Part shown: piece by piece, positions 28,605 to 37,349 of the stretch | How the letters are laid out: every line of letters begins with the position of its first letter | Position numbering within the stretch: the stretch's first letter is position 1 | Source of the DNA: Bacteroidota bacterium | Lineage (GTDB): Bacteria > Bacteroidota > Bacteroidia > Chitinophagales > UBA10324 | Reading direction: 5' to 3' | Length of the DNA stretch: 57,561 nucleotides | Assembly: GCA_018267315.1 (NCBI GenBank) | Contig: JAFDYS010000025.1 | Span: 35,951 to 93,511 of the forward strand | The notes under the pieces: model-generated | What the model was told of the DNA's origin: nothing | Seen by the model: only the letters and a program-made list of their open reading frames with translations | The model's database searches: none | Made by a program: the position numbers and the translations under genes

Positions 28605-30224
28605 TCATTTCTTTTCAGCAATAATTATTTTGGATGTTACAATGCCATAATCGGTGGCAAGTTTGCAGATGTAAACTCCCGTCGGCAATGCACCGGGATT
28701 GAATGGCTGCGCATGATTTCCCTGGGTTAGCATTCCGCTTTGCAGTTTCATCACTTCTACTCCGTTGACATCAGTGATGGTGAGTGTTACATCACTGTTA
28801 TAAGGCAGGTAGAAACTGATGAGGGTAACCTGATTAAAAGGATTGGGGGTTACGCTGAGATGAAGGTTTTGATCGCCTGATGGTACTACCGGCACGCCTG
28901 AAATACTGTTGCTATACTTGATCAGCAGAAAATTGAAGCCAGCCAAATTATCATAGGTGCGGCCGGCCACAATAATATCTTTGTTGTAATCCATCGTGAT
29001 ATCGTACAATTCATCTTCACTGGAAGCCACACCGTCGTAATAGGCCACCCACTTTTCAGTTCCGGTTGAGTCGTATTTCAAGGTTACGCCATTGAAACCG
29101 CCGGGTGACATGGCTGCATATCCCGTGATGAACAGGTTGGCCTCCTCATCAATAATTATCTTCTGCGGCTCATCAAGACCGGCGAAACCAAAGTTTTTAG
29201 TCCAGAGGAGGTCGCCATGGCTGCTGTGTTTCATTGTGGTGTAGTCGTAGTCATTGTAATTAGCCAAACCCATGACGCCTGTCAGGTAAACAGCATCATC
29301 ACCATCAGTGACCAGATCCATAGTGTAATCATACTTTCCGCCGGGGCCATCGTATGAATGCAGCCACAGAAGATTTCCTTCATTGTCATATTTCATGATC
29401 AGGATGTCAGCCACGTACTCGTTGCTGATACACGTAGTTCCTGCTGCATATACGTTACCGGAGCGGTCAAGAGCAACATCTGAGACCTCGTCCAGATAAC
29501 TGTTGATGCCATTCCAGGTTTTTTTCCAAAGAAGATCACCGCCGGGGCTATACTTGATCACTGCCGCATCAAAATTTTGTGAGAGCGTGTCCACGGCACC
29601 ACCGGCATAAATATTCCCATTGGCATCGGTGGTCACATCATTAAACCGGCAATAGCCGCCAGTTGGGCTGAACGTTTCTTTTCCCCATAAAAACTGGCCG
29701 TCGGCATTGAATTTTGCAATGACTCCGCTGGAAGGGCTGCCCCGCCGGCCGGCTAAAATGATATTTCCGTCATCGTCTACTGCCACAGAAAGAATCAGCA
29801 CGTCACTGTAATAGAAATCAGTGTTCATCCATATGGTATCTCCTTCCGCGCCGTATTTAATGAGTTGGATCGGGCAACCGAAACCGCTGCACGCCGCTTG
29901 TCCTACAGTAATCAGGTTTCCGTATTCATCGCAATGTGAAAAAAGAGGAGCATCGATGTAGTCACCCGGTCCGTAAGAGAATTCACGTGACCAAATAACA
30001 TTGCCGTCCTCATCAAATTTTGATGTGGCATAGTCGTAGTTTGAACTCGAGTAGTAACTCCATCCTAATGAAAAGATGTTTCCGTTAAAGTCAGTGGCTA
30101 CTGAGTGGTTTTCGTTCCAGTAATCATTTCCCCATTTGCGAAGCCAGGCGCTGTCAACCTGCGCTTGCAGAGAAACAGATACGAACAACAGCACCCAAAA
30201 GGTATGGATGAAAATCTTTTTCAT
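28605..30224 (-). CDS. SBBP-type repeat protein with T9SS type A sorting domain
   Basis: 539 residues. Signal peptide MKKIFIHTFWVLLFVSVSLQAQ. Repeats of about 55 residues with the pattern D-x-x-Gly-Asn-I/V-(5-6)-Gly followed by K-Y/F-(D/N)-x-x-G-x-x-x-W: DFNGNIFSLG / FDEDGNVIW; DDDGNIILAG / FNADGQFLW; DANGNIYAGG / YSPGGDLLW; DRSGNVYAAG / YDNEGNLLW. This is an SBBP/NHL-like propeller. The C-terminus is a T9SS domain (LSVTPNPFNQVT, TGVYICKL). No enzyme motif. It lies in the propeller-gene island; the start codon is followed directly by the signal sequence, so the start is secure. Confidence 0.82.
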   Translation of the reverse strand: MKKIFIHTFWVLLFVSVSLQAQVDSAWLRKWGNDYWNENHSVATDFNGNIFSLGWSYYSSSNYDYATSKFDEDGNVIWSREFSYGPGDYIDAPLFSHCDEYGNLITVGQAACSGFGCPIQLIKYGAEGDTIWMNTDFYYSDVLILSVAVDDDGNIILAGRRGSPSSGVIAKFNADGQFLWGKETFSPTGGYCRFNDVTTDANGNIYAGGAVDTLSQNFDAAVIKYSPGGDLLWKKTWNGINSYLDEVSDVALDRSGNVYAAGTTCISNEYVADILIMKYDNEGNLLWLHSYDGPGGKYDYTMDLVTDGDDAVYLTGVMGLANYNDYDYTTMKHSSHGDLLWTKNFGFAGLDEPQKIIIDEEANLFITGYAAMSPGGFNGVTLKYDSTGTEKWVAYYDGVASSEDELYDITMDYNKDIIVAGRTYDNLAGFNFLLIKYSNSISGVPVVPSGDQNLHLSVTPNPFNQVTLISFYLPYNSDVTLTITDVNGVEVMKLQSGMLTQGNHAQPFNPGALPTGVYICKLATDYGIVTSKIIIAEKK

Positions 30225-30618
30225 GGCATTTTGATTTCATGGTGAGGTAGTCCAATACTCTTGTTAGCAATACGAAATTGACCCGGACACGTGTTGACAG
30301 TCTATGACTATGATCATTTGTTCAAATGATTTAACCGCGATGCGGTTTCATTCAAGAAGCAGAAAGACGGGAAATTAATTGATGCAGAGCCAAAGTAAAT
30401 GCTTCATGGAACTGACCAATGTCATAATAAATGCTTCAGCTCATCTCATTTCCTAACAGGCAAAAGGCATATTTTGATTTCATTTTTATGACCAGGCAAC
30501 TCAAGGGGAAATAAAAGCGAATAGCAATTCATATTATCGCACCCGAAACATTTGTCTGTAATCTATCCTGTGTCGAAGGAGAGATGCCTGTTGCAGCGGC
30601 ACGAAAAAACGGGGTGTA
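30225..30618. other. 394-bp intergenic region with two short hairpins
   Basis: No coding potential. It holds an ATCATTT/AAATGAT inverted repeat (30313-30330) and, directly after it, an AACCGC/GCGGTT hairpin with a 3-nt loop (30333-30347). An 11-bp direct repeat TAAATGCTTCA occurs twice around 30390-30440. Either hairpin could end the transcript of the gene at 30619-32535, but neither has a good U-tract. Confidence 0.4.
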
Positions 30619-32535
30619 TTACTTACTAATGAAAATCTTACTTAAGAAACTTGCCCCGTCAGCATTCTTTATGTTCAACATGTAAATGCCTGCGGCTAAT
30701 TCAGGAAGCTGGATATGTTGACTATTTGAAGCATCTTCTATAGTGGAGCTGAATACCAGCAAGCCAACGGTATTGCGAATTTCCAAATCAGCATCCGTGT
30801 TTGCCGTTTCACGGCTTTCCAATACCAGATAGTTGGTGGCAGGATTGGGATAAACTGAATAAGACAAGGTATGACTGTTGTTCATTGATTGCAGATTAAT
30901 CGCTTTCACATCCGAAAATTTGGAGTCGCCGTTGTAATCAACTTGCTTCAGCCGGTAATAAACCGTTGTTATCGGAGGATTTTCATCGAAATAGGAATAG
31001 TCATGCGCGATAGACGAAGTACCTGCCCCGCGAACCATTCCGATGCTGTCAAAGGTTTCCGCATCAAGCGAGCGCTGGATCGCAAAATAGTTACTTCCAT
31101 TTTCCGAAAGTGTGGTCCATTCAAGCAGGGCCCCGGAGTTTTGTGGCTGCACATCAAATCTGGTTAATTCTATGGGGAGCACCGTTATCAATTCAAGTTT
31201 GAGCATCCAGATATCATCACTACCAAAGCAAGACTGTGACTTATCACCGCTTATGCCGGATTGAGAATGCCCGACAAGAATGTAATCGCCGTCACTTAAT
31301 TGCATTACCAGGTGCCAGTGATCATCCTCGGTGCCACCATAGCGTTTGTCCCATTGCTTGACACCGTTGGAATCAATCTTTATGCCCCAACCATCGTAGA
31401 CACCGCGACTGGGGTCCGTTATATCGCCTTCCTGCAGTGAATTGGTATATGCCCCGATGAAGTATCCTCCATCCAAAGTCTGAATCACCGATCGGCTTCT
31501 GTCCATTTTAGTGGCGCCAAAACGCACGTCCCATTGCTTGGCACCATTCGCATCAATTTTTACCATCCATACGTCGCTTTGTCCCCAGCAGTCCTGTGTC
31601 TTATCTCCCCCGATTCCTGAAAAAGAATATCCGCCAAGCAGAAATCCGCCATCGTTGCTGTTTGTGAGTTCAATGAGGAAGTCATCATCAGTGCCGCCAT
31701 ATCTTTGATCCCAAAGTTTGTTGCCGAGCGAATCAGTTCTCACAATCCAAAAATCATTCAGCCCCTGACTTGACTGGGAATGGTCACCGCTCTGTGTCGA
31801 ATTAGAAGATCCCGCAAGCATGAACCCTCCGTTGGAAGCGGGAACCAGGGCGGTCAGTTCATCTTCTCCGTTGCCTCCAAAGCTGTGGTCCCATTGCTTC
31901 ACCCCATTGGCATCAATCTTAATAATCCAGTAGTCAGAAGTTCCGTCAGGTCCCTTGTTGGCCTGCGTTTTATTACCGCTGATTCCTGAGAAGGAATAAC
32001 CCGCCAATAGAAATCCACCATCGCTTGTGGTGAGTGCGCCGCGCAGCACTTCACCTTTGCTGCCACCGTAACAGTGGTCCCAGATTTTATTTCCGAGGGG
32101 TGAAATCTTCATTACCCAGAAATCTTTGTTGCCGTTTCCGCTTTCTGATTTGTCTTCGTTGGCGGCAGAGGATGAGTAGCCACTCACCAGGTAATTGCCG
32201 TCAGCGGTTTGCTGTATATCGTAAGCCCCATCGTCGTCACTTCCACCAAATCTTCTGTCCCACATCTTATTACCGTAGGCATCCGTCCTGATAATCCAAA
32301 AATCGTAGTATCCCTGCCCAACCTGGCTTTTGTTGCCGTCATTATTTGAAGCAGAAACGCCTACGAGAATAAATCCGTTGTCGGGAGTTTCTATGATTCC
32401 GTCGGGGATGTCGTACTTAGACCCGCCGAAACGGACGTCCCACATTTTGGTTGGTATTTGGGCTGAGGCAGAGAATAATTCTGAAACAAAGAGAAATGCA
32501 AGTATGGCGCCGAATGGCTGGGGGGTCGTATTCAT
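30619..32535 (-). CDS. Seven-repeat beta-propeller-like protein with T9SS type A sorting domain (paralogue 1)
   Basis: 638 residues. Signal peptide ending FSASAQ. Seven repeats of about 60 residues each open with K-x-WDxRxGG: KMWDVRFGGSK, KMWDRRFGGSDDD, KIWDHCYGGSKG, KQWDHSFGGNGED, KLWDQRYGGTDDD, KQWDVRFGATKMD, KQWDKRYGGTEDD. Each continues with DGG(Y/F)LLxGYSxSxxSGDKSQ and ends DFWxxKID. Seven repeats fit a seven-bladed propeller. After the repeats, residues ~470-550 are a linker domain shared with many T9SS cargoes (TTLSENGSNYFAIQRS, TTVYYRLKQVDYNGD). The C-terminus is the sorting domain (YSVYPNPATNYLVL, AAGIYMLNI). A tandem paralogue of nearly equal length lies next to it. Ligand unknown. 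Confidence 0.85.
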   Translation of the reverse strand: MNTTPQPFGAILAFLFVSELFSASAQIPTKMWDVRFGGSKYDIPDGIIETPDNGFILVGVSASNNDGNKSQVGQGYYDFWIIRTDAYGNKMWDRRFGGSDDDGAYDIQQTADGNYLVSGYSSSAANEDKSESGNGNKDFWVMKISPLGNKIWDHCYGGSKGEVLRGALTTSDGGFLLAGYSFSGISGNKTQANKGPDGTSDYWIIKIDANGVKQWDHSFGGNGEDELTALVPASNGGFMLAGSSNSTQSGDHSQSSQGLNDFWIVRTDSLGNKLWDQRYGGTDDDFLIELTNSNDGGFLLGGYSFSGIGGDKTQDCWGQSDVWMVKIDANGAKQWDVRFGATKMDRSRSVIQTLDGGYFIGAYTNSLQEGDITDPSRGVYDGWGIKIDSNGVKQWDKRYGGTEDDHWHLVMQLSDGDYILVGHSQSGISGDKSQSCFGSDDIWMLKLELITVLPIELTRFDVQPQNSGALLEWTTLSENGSNYFAIQRSLDAETFDSIGMVRGAGTSSIAHDYSYFDENPPITTVYYRLKQVDYNGDSKFSDVKAINLQSMNNSHTLSYSVYPNPATNYLVLESRETANTDADLEIRNTVGLLVFSSTIEDASNSQHIQLPELAAGIYMLNIKNADGASFLSKIFISK

Positions 32536-32991
32536 AAAGAACTTATTCCGGACTTAATAAGAATGCTAATCGTCCCAATAACTTAATGTCTGATATATCA
32601 GCGTAATATTCTGAAAGGTTTGTTGTTCGCCAACTATTATACTTCTCAATTGCAGGAATTAGTAGCCGAGTGACTGAAAAGAGTATAAAGCGATTCTCTG
32701 TGCAGGCAAGCCCTGCAAACTTGTGAGATTATTTTCTTGCACTGCTTGAGGTCTGTTGGATGGGTTGGCTGCTCACATGCAAGCGATTCTGCCTGACCAA
32801 ACTACCAGTAGAAAGGCCCCAGTTTGCGGATACTTAATTCTTGATAGCTCTTAAATAGCTTGTGGACAAAAGCGCCCTGGTTTAAGTTCACGATTCGAGT
32901 GTAATAAATTCAGATGTACATGATATCGTTGAAGGTCCGTTTTGCACGCATTTTTGTTCAAATACCGATCGCTGTACTAATGCTGATCTTG
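32536..32991. other. 456-bp intergenic region between tandem paralogues
   Basis: No open frame with codon-like character, no tRNA-like cloverleaf and no convincing terminator or promoter consensus was found. It must hold the promoter of the minus-strand gene ending at 30619, but I cannot place it. Confidence 0.4.
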
Positions 32992-34908
32992 CTATTTATT
33001 GATAAGAATTTTGTGGAAGGCACTTATCCGTCCTGGTGATTTTATGCGCACTGAATAAATTCCTGCTGCTAGTTGCGAAATATCGATTTGTTGTTTAAGG
33101 GAAGTAAGCGGTATGGCAGAAGTGAATACCAGTTGGCCTGAAGCATTGTACATTTCTAAAACACCTTCACCATTCAGAACTTCTGCAAATTCAATTATCA
33201 TATAATGGGAGGCAGGATTCGGATAAACTGAACAACAAACGGATTGGCAGCTTAGACCGGATTGCAACTTTACAGCTTTTATATCTGAGAAAGCATAGCC
33301 ACCATCATGGTCAACTTGTTTGAGCCGGTAATACACCGTTTGCAAAGGAGGATTTTCATCGAAGTAGGAATAGTCATGCGCTGCGGATGAGGTCCCTGCT
33401 CCGGGAACCATACCGATGCTATCAAAAGTTTTCGCGTCAGGAGACCGCTGGATGGCAAAATAATTATTGCTATTTTCCGAAAGGGTAGTCCAATCAAGAA
33501 TGGCCCCGGAGTTTTGAGGGTACGCTTCAAATTGAGATAATCCGATAGGTAATGACACGATCAACTCCAGCTTTAGCATCCAGTAATCATCACTCCCAAA
33601 ACATGTCTGTGATTTATCACCGCTGACTCCGGATTGGGAGTGGCCGACAAGAATGTAATCCCCGTCGCTGTATTGTGTTACCAGATGGCAGTAGTCATCG
33701 GCATCGCCGCCATACCGCTTTTCCCATTGCTTGGCACCATTGGCGTCAAGTTTAATGACCCAGCTATCGTAAACACCGCGGCTTTGTTCTGATATGTCGC
33801 CTTCCTGCAGCGAATTGGTATATCCCCCGATAAAGTATCCTCCATCCAATGTCTGAATCACTGATCGGCTTCTATCCATTTTGCTGGCACCAAATCGCAC
33901 ATCCCATTGCTTCACTCCGTTGGAATCAATCTTCACCATCCAAACATCACTTTGACCAAGGCAATCCTGTGATTTATCACCACCTATTTCCGAAAAGGAA
34001 TATCCGCCGAGCAGGTAGCCGCCGTCATTGCTTTTAGTGAGCTCAATGAGGAAATCATCATTGGAGCCGCCATATCTCAAGTCCCACAGTTTATTGCCAA
34101 GCGAATCAATTTTTATAATCCAAAAATCATTCATCCCCTGACTCGGTTGGGTATGATCACCACTGTGGCTGGAAGCGCTGGATCCTGCCAGCAAATAACC
34201 TCCATGTGACGCAGGGGCGAGGGCTGTGAGTTCATCTTCGCCGTCGCCTCCAAAACTGCGGTCCCATTGTTTCACACCATGGGCATCAATCTTAATGATC
34301 CAATAGTCAGCAGTTCCTTCAGGACCATTTTTCGGCTGTGTTTTATCACCGCTGATTCCTGAGAAGGAGTAGCCGGCCAATAAAAAACCGCCATCGCTTG
34401 CCGGGAGCGCGCCGCGCAGCACTTCTCCTTTATTGCCTCCATAACAATGATCCCAAATCTTATTGCCATCCGGTGAAATTTTTATCGCCCAGAAATCTTT
34501 GTTCCCGCGCGTGTTTTCTGACTTATCGCCATTGGCAGGTGAAGCGGAATATCCGCTGATCAGGTAGTTGCCGTCACCGGTTTGCTGGATGTCGTAAGCT
34601 CCATCATCATCGGTTCCGCCAAATCTTTTGTCCCATTGCATGTTTCCATTGGCATCGGTTTTAACAACCCAGAAATCATATAGACCCTGGCTGATCTGGC
34701 TTTTGTTCCCGTCATTATTTGAGGCGGAAACGCCGGCAATCATGATGCCGTTATCAGGTGTTTCAATGATGCCGTCAGGCACGTCAAACTTGGAGCCGCC
34801 GAAACGGACATCCCACATTTTTGTAGGCACTTGGGCAGAAACAGGGCTTGATCCGGAGGTGAGAAAAAACGCGAGTGTCGCGCAAAGCAGCCGGTGGATA
34901 GATTTCAT
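32992..34908 (-). CDS. Seven-repeat beta-propeller-like protein with T9SS type A sorting domain (paralogue 2)
   Basis: 638 residues, the same length as the gene at 30619-32535 and closely similar along its whole length. Signal peptide ending SSPVSAQ. Again seven K-x-WDxRxGG repeats (KMWDVRFGGSKFD, MQWDKRFGGTDDD, KIWDHCYGGNKGE, KQWDRSFGGDGED, KLWDLRYGGSNDD, KQWDVRFGASKMD, KQWEKRYGGDADD), then a TTLSENSNNYFAIQRS linker and a T9SS domain (CSVYPNPASHYMIIEF, AAGIYSVRI). Differences concentrate in the sorting domain and in loop residues between blades. The gene is preceded by an unusually good Shine-Dalgarno sequence. Surface-displayed binding protein is the likely role (inference). Confidence 0.85.
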   Translation of the reverse strand: MKSIHRLLCATLAFFLTSGSSPVSAQVPTKMWDVRFGGSKFDVPDGIIETPDNGIMIAGVSASNNDGNKSQISQGLYDFWVVKTDANGNMQWDKRFGGTDDDGAYDIQQTGDGNYLISGYSASPANGDKSENTRGNKDFWAIKISPDGNKIWDHCYGGNKGEVLRGALPASDGGFLLAGYSFSGISGDKTQPKNGPEGTADYWIIKIDAHGVKQWDRSFGGDGEDELTALAPASHGGYLLAGSSASSHSGDHTQPSQGMNDFWIIKIDSLGNKLWDLRYGGSNDDFLIELTKSNDGGYLLGGYSFSEIGGDKSQDCLGQSDVWMVKIDSNGVKQWDVRFGASKMDRSRSVIQTLDGGYFIGGYTNSLQEGDISEQSRGVYDSWVIKLDANGAKQWEKRYGGDADDYCHLVTQYSDGDYILVGHSQSGVSGDKSQTCFGSDDYWMLKLELIVSLPIGLSQFEAYPQNSGAILDWTTLSENSNNYFAIQRSPDAKTFDSIGMVPGAGTSSAAHDYSYFDENPPLQTVYYRLKQVDHDGGYAFSDIKAVKLQSGLSCQSVCCSVYPNPASHYMIIEFAEVLNGEGVLEMYNASGQLVFTSAIPLTSLKQQIDISQLAAGIYSVRIKSPGRISAFHKILINK

Positions 34909-35268
34909 AATTCCCTCCTTAACCTGGCTTGAACAGTAAATATTAATAATCCGGAAAACCGGATTTTAAATTTCATTACAAAGTTCTGAAAAATCAGTTA
35001 CATGCCCGAAATAAAACTTCCCAATCGCAGACAAGTGTATCCTATGAGCAAGAAAAAGTACATGGGCTTACTTGCAATTGTTCTTCCGGTCATACACAGA
35101 TCATGGTGCAAGCCCCGGGTTTGTAATATGAACATTGGCAAAGCATCTCTTCCCGCATCTGAAACTTGCGCCAACGCAGGGCAATGTGTATACGCCTAAT
35201 GCTTCATTCGCAATTCATTCGCCATTCCCGATTTTTGAATTCATCTTTGCCTCACATTAAGAGCCCCT
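34909..35268. other. 360-bp intergenic region upstream of divergent genes
   Basis: Holds the ribosome-binding site of the minus-strand propeller gene at its left end. A 65-codon frame at 35002-35199 has no signal, domain or codon character and is probably noncoding. No RNA gene or clear promoter consensus is visible. Confidence 0.4.
34913..34920 (-). promoter_or_regulatory. Strong Shine-Dalgarno site
   Basis: On the minus strand AAGGAGGG lies 4 bases before the ATG at 34908. Most genes in this window, as usual in Bacteroidota, lack a recognisable Shine-Dalgarno sequence, so this near-perfect anti-16S match is unusual and confirms the start. Confidence 0.65.
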
Positions 35269-35724
35269 ATGTCAAAGGAGATCCAAATACCTGTAGAAGT
35301 GGTGAGTTTTGCTGATGACGGTTATCATATATTCACCAAGGGAAAATTAAAAGGACGGCCCCTGCGACTGCTCATTGATACCGGCGCATCTAAAACGGTA
35401 CTCGATAAAAAATTCCTTGGTGAAAACTTTCCTCACTTGCCTCTTGAGATGAATGACATGCCCGCTACCGGAGCAGGCACCAATACCATTCAAACCGAAA
35501 TTACCGAAGTGTCGGATTTTTTTCTCGGCAATGGCAAAAAGAAAAACTCTTCATCGCCGCTTGATAAATTTCCGGTTGCGGTTATGGATCTCAGTCATGT
35601 AAATGACACGTATGCAAAGATTGGACAGCCGCCCATTCAGGGCGTGATCGGCAGCGATCTGCTCGTGCACTTCGGTGCCGTGATCAACTTCCGCAAGCAA
35701 CGCATGAAACTGATACTACCGTAG
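35269..35724 (+). CDS. Single-domain retropepsin-like aspartic protease
   Basis: 151 residues with no signal peptide or membrane segment. The active-site motif is LLIDTGASKTVL (Asp37-Thr-Gly-Ala), followed by a flap-like region and the family-typical GVIGSDLLVHFGAVINF, which corresponds to the psi-loop G-hydrophobic-L-G-x-D/N-x-L element. Retropepsin-like enzymes act as dimers, each chain giving one Asp. Bacterial soluble members have few known substrates. Not in an obvious operon; the cytochrome-like gene starts 60 bases later on the same strand. Could also be a non-catalytic relative, but the catalytic Asp is present. Confidence 0.75.
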   Translation: MSKEIQIPVEVVSFADDGYHIFTKGKLKGRPLRLLIDTGASKTVLDKKFLGENFPHLPLEMNDMPATGAGTNTIQTEITEVSDFFLGNGKKKNSSSPLDKFPVAVMDLSHVNDTYAKIGQPPIQGVIGSDLLVHFGAVINFRKQRMKLILP

Positions 35725-35784
35725 TGCTGGTTAGCCATTTGAGCGCCATGTTCTATTTTCGCTTAAGGAATATCACTTCTTTAT

Positions 35785-37254
35785 ATGTATGAATTGCCCG
35801 GGTTAAAGAAAACTGCCGCAGCATTCTTCACCGCATTATCATTATTTGTTTCCTGTACCACAGAAAAAACACCGGAACCTTCTACCGGATACCCTGAAAA
35901 GGTTGAATCAATCATCACCACGCAATGCAGCACAACCGGTTGTCACACCCGGCAGGCCAAGGAAGCTTCCGGCGGACTATCCATGGAAACGTGGGATGAA
36001 TTGTTTGAAGGGGCTAATGGCGGTGCCGTGGTGATCCCGTACCGTCCGGATCAAAGCTGGGTGGTCTACTACACGAACACTGATACGAACAGAGGCCCTG
36101 TGCTTACCCCAACCATGCCGTACCTCAAACCGCCCTTGAGCGATGAGGACTGGCAAACACTCCATGACTGGATTGCTTCCGGCGCACCGGACAGGAATGG
36201 CACCGTTGCATTCTCCGGACAGCCGGATCGCAAAAAATTTTATGTCGCCAACCAGGGATGTGACCTGGTGAGTGTGTTTGATGCCGACACTAAGCTCTGT
36301 ATGCGGTATGTGGATGTGGGCCAGGATCCCGGGCCGGGCAATGTACCGCATCAACTGAAAGTTTCCCCTGATGGCAAATACTGGTACGTGGTATTTGTAA
36401 ACGGAACGGTGATTCAGAAATTCAGCACGGCCGATGATTCCTATGTTGGCGCTATTGATATAGGAACGGGAAGCTGGAATACGTTGGCCATCACCGGTGA
36501 TGGCACCAAAGGATTTGCCGTGGACTGGAGTGATATGGGTAAAGTGGCTTATGTGGATCTGGAGAACATGCAGTTCATCCGATACTATAACGGGCTTGCA
36601 TTCCCCCACGGCAGTTGGGTAAACAAGGCCGGCACCACGTTATACGTTTCATCTCAGTCGGGCAACTACATCTACAAGTTTGATGTCACCAATCCTGATT
36701 TTCCGGAGGTGGAGCAGATCGTACTCAAACCCGGTCAGTCACCGAATAACATTGCCGGCACGCTTGATCCGCATGAGGTGATTTTATCGCCGGATGAATC
36801 AAAGTACTTCGTTAGCTGCCAGGCATCGAATGAAGTGCGGGTGTTTGATGCCGCAACGGATACCTTGATCAAAGTGATTCCGACGAATCAATATCCGCTG
36901 GAGTTTGCCATTTCAACAGCGAAGAACCTGCTCTTTGTCACCTGCGAATACGAGCCGTGCGATCAGGATAAATGCCAGGGCGCAGTGGATATTATTGATC
37001 TGAATACACTTGAAGTAGTGAAGATGCTGCAGGAAGGTTTGTATGAACCGCACGGCATCGGCGTGATGGATGATGAAGGATATGTGGTAGTTGCCAGCCG
37101 CAATGTGGACGTGAATGGGCCTGCACCGCATCATACCTCCGATTGCGGGGGCAGGAATGGTTATATCAAACTGATTGATCTGAACACCCTGGAATTTGTG
37201 AACAAGTACCGCACGGAAGTGAGCGTGGATCCTTACTCCGTTGCTGTGCGCTGA
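35785..37254 (+). CDS. Lipoprotein with cytochrome-c-like CX4CH motif and YncE-like beta-propeller
   Basis: 489 residues. The lipobox LFVSC puts the lipidated Cys at residue 24. Residues ~40-140 are a planctomycete-type cytochrome-like domain. It has a non-canonical heme-type site, Cys48-STTG-Cys53-His54 (CX4CH, not CXXCH). A later TMPYLKPPLSDEDWQTLHDWIASGAP segment matches the end of that domain and provides a Met that could be an axial ligand. Residues ~145-489 are a YncE-like seven-bladed propeller (KKFYVANQGCDLVSVFDADT, KVSPDGKYWYVVF, NEVRVFDAATDTLIKVI). This arrangement is common in Bacteroidota; the partner and substrate are unknown. Whether heme is attached is uncertain. Confidence 0.78.
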   Translation: MYELPGLKKTAAAFFTALSLFVSCTTEKTPEPSTGYPEKVESIITTQCSTTGCHTRQAKEASGGLSMETWDELFEGANGGAVVIPYRPDQSWVVYYTNTDTNRGPVLTPTMPYLKPPLSDEDWQTLHDWIASGAPDRNGTVAFSGQPDRKKFYVANQGCDLVSVFDADTKLCMRYVDVGQDPGPGNVPHQLKVSPDGKYWYVVFVNGTVIQKFSTADDSYVGAIDIGTGSWNTLAITGDGTKGFAVDWSDMGKVAYVDLENMQFIRYYNGLAFPHGSWVNKAGTTLYVSSQSGNYIYKFDVTNPDFPEVEQIVLKPGQSPNNIAGTLDPHEVILSPDESKYFVSCQASNEVRVFDAATDTLIKVIPTNQYPLEFAISTAKNLLFVTCEYEPCDQDKCQGAVDIIDLNTLEVVKMLQEGLYEPHGIGVMDDEGYVVVASRNVDVNGPAPHHTSDCGGRNGYIKLIDLNTLEFVNKYRTEVSVDPYSVAVR

Positions 37255-37309
37255 TGTCACTCAATTTTTAGCATCAGTTTCTTGTTATTTATACAAGTGG
37301 TCCTTAGTT

Positions 37310-37334
37310 ATTCATCAGTTTTGTTCTGATGAAT
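37310..37334. terminator. Possible terminator hairpin between convergent genes
   Basis: A 9-bp perfect inverted repeat (ATTCATCAG/CTGATGAAT) with a 7-nt loop lies between the plus-strand propeller lipoprotein and the minus-strand crtD. The stem is A/T-rich and no U-tract follows, so it may equally be a protein-binding or RNA-processing site. Confidence 0.4.
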
Positions 37335-37349
37335 CGGAATAATCCACCA

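Noticed and set aside
30619..34908. Regular repeats considered as a CRISPR or tandem DNA repeat array
   Set aside because: The periodicity (~180 bases) comes from the seven protein repeats, with diverged DNA copies, not from short identical repeats with spacers.
35002..35199. 65-codon open frame between divergent genes
   Set aside because: No recognisable domain, signal or plausible initiation context; composition looks like noncoding DNA.
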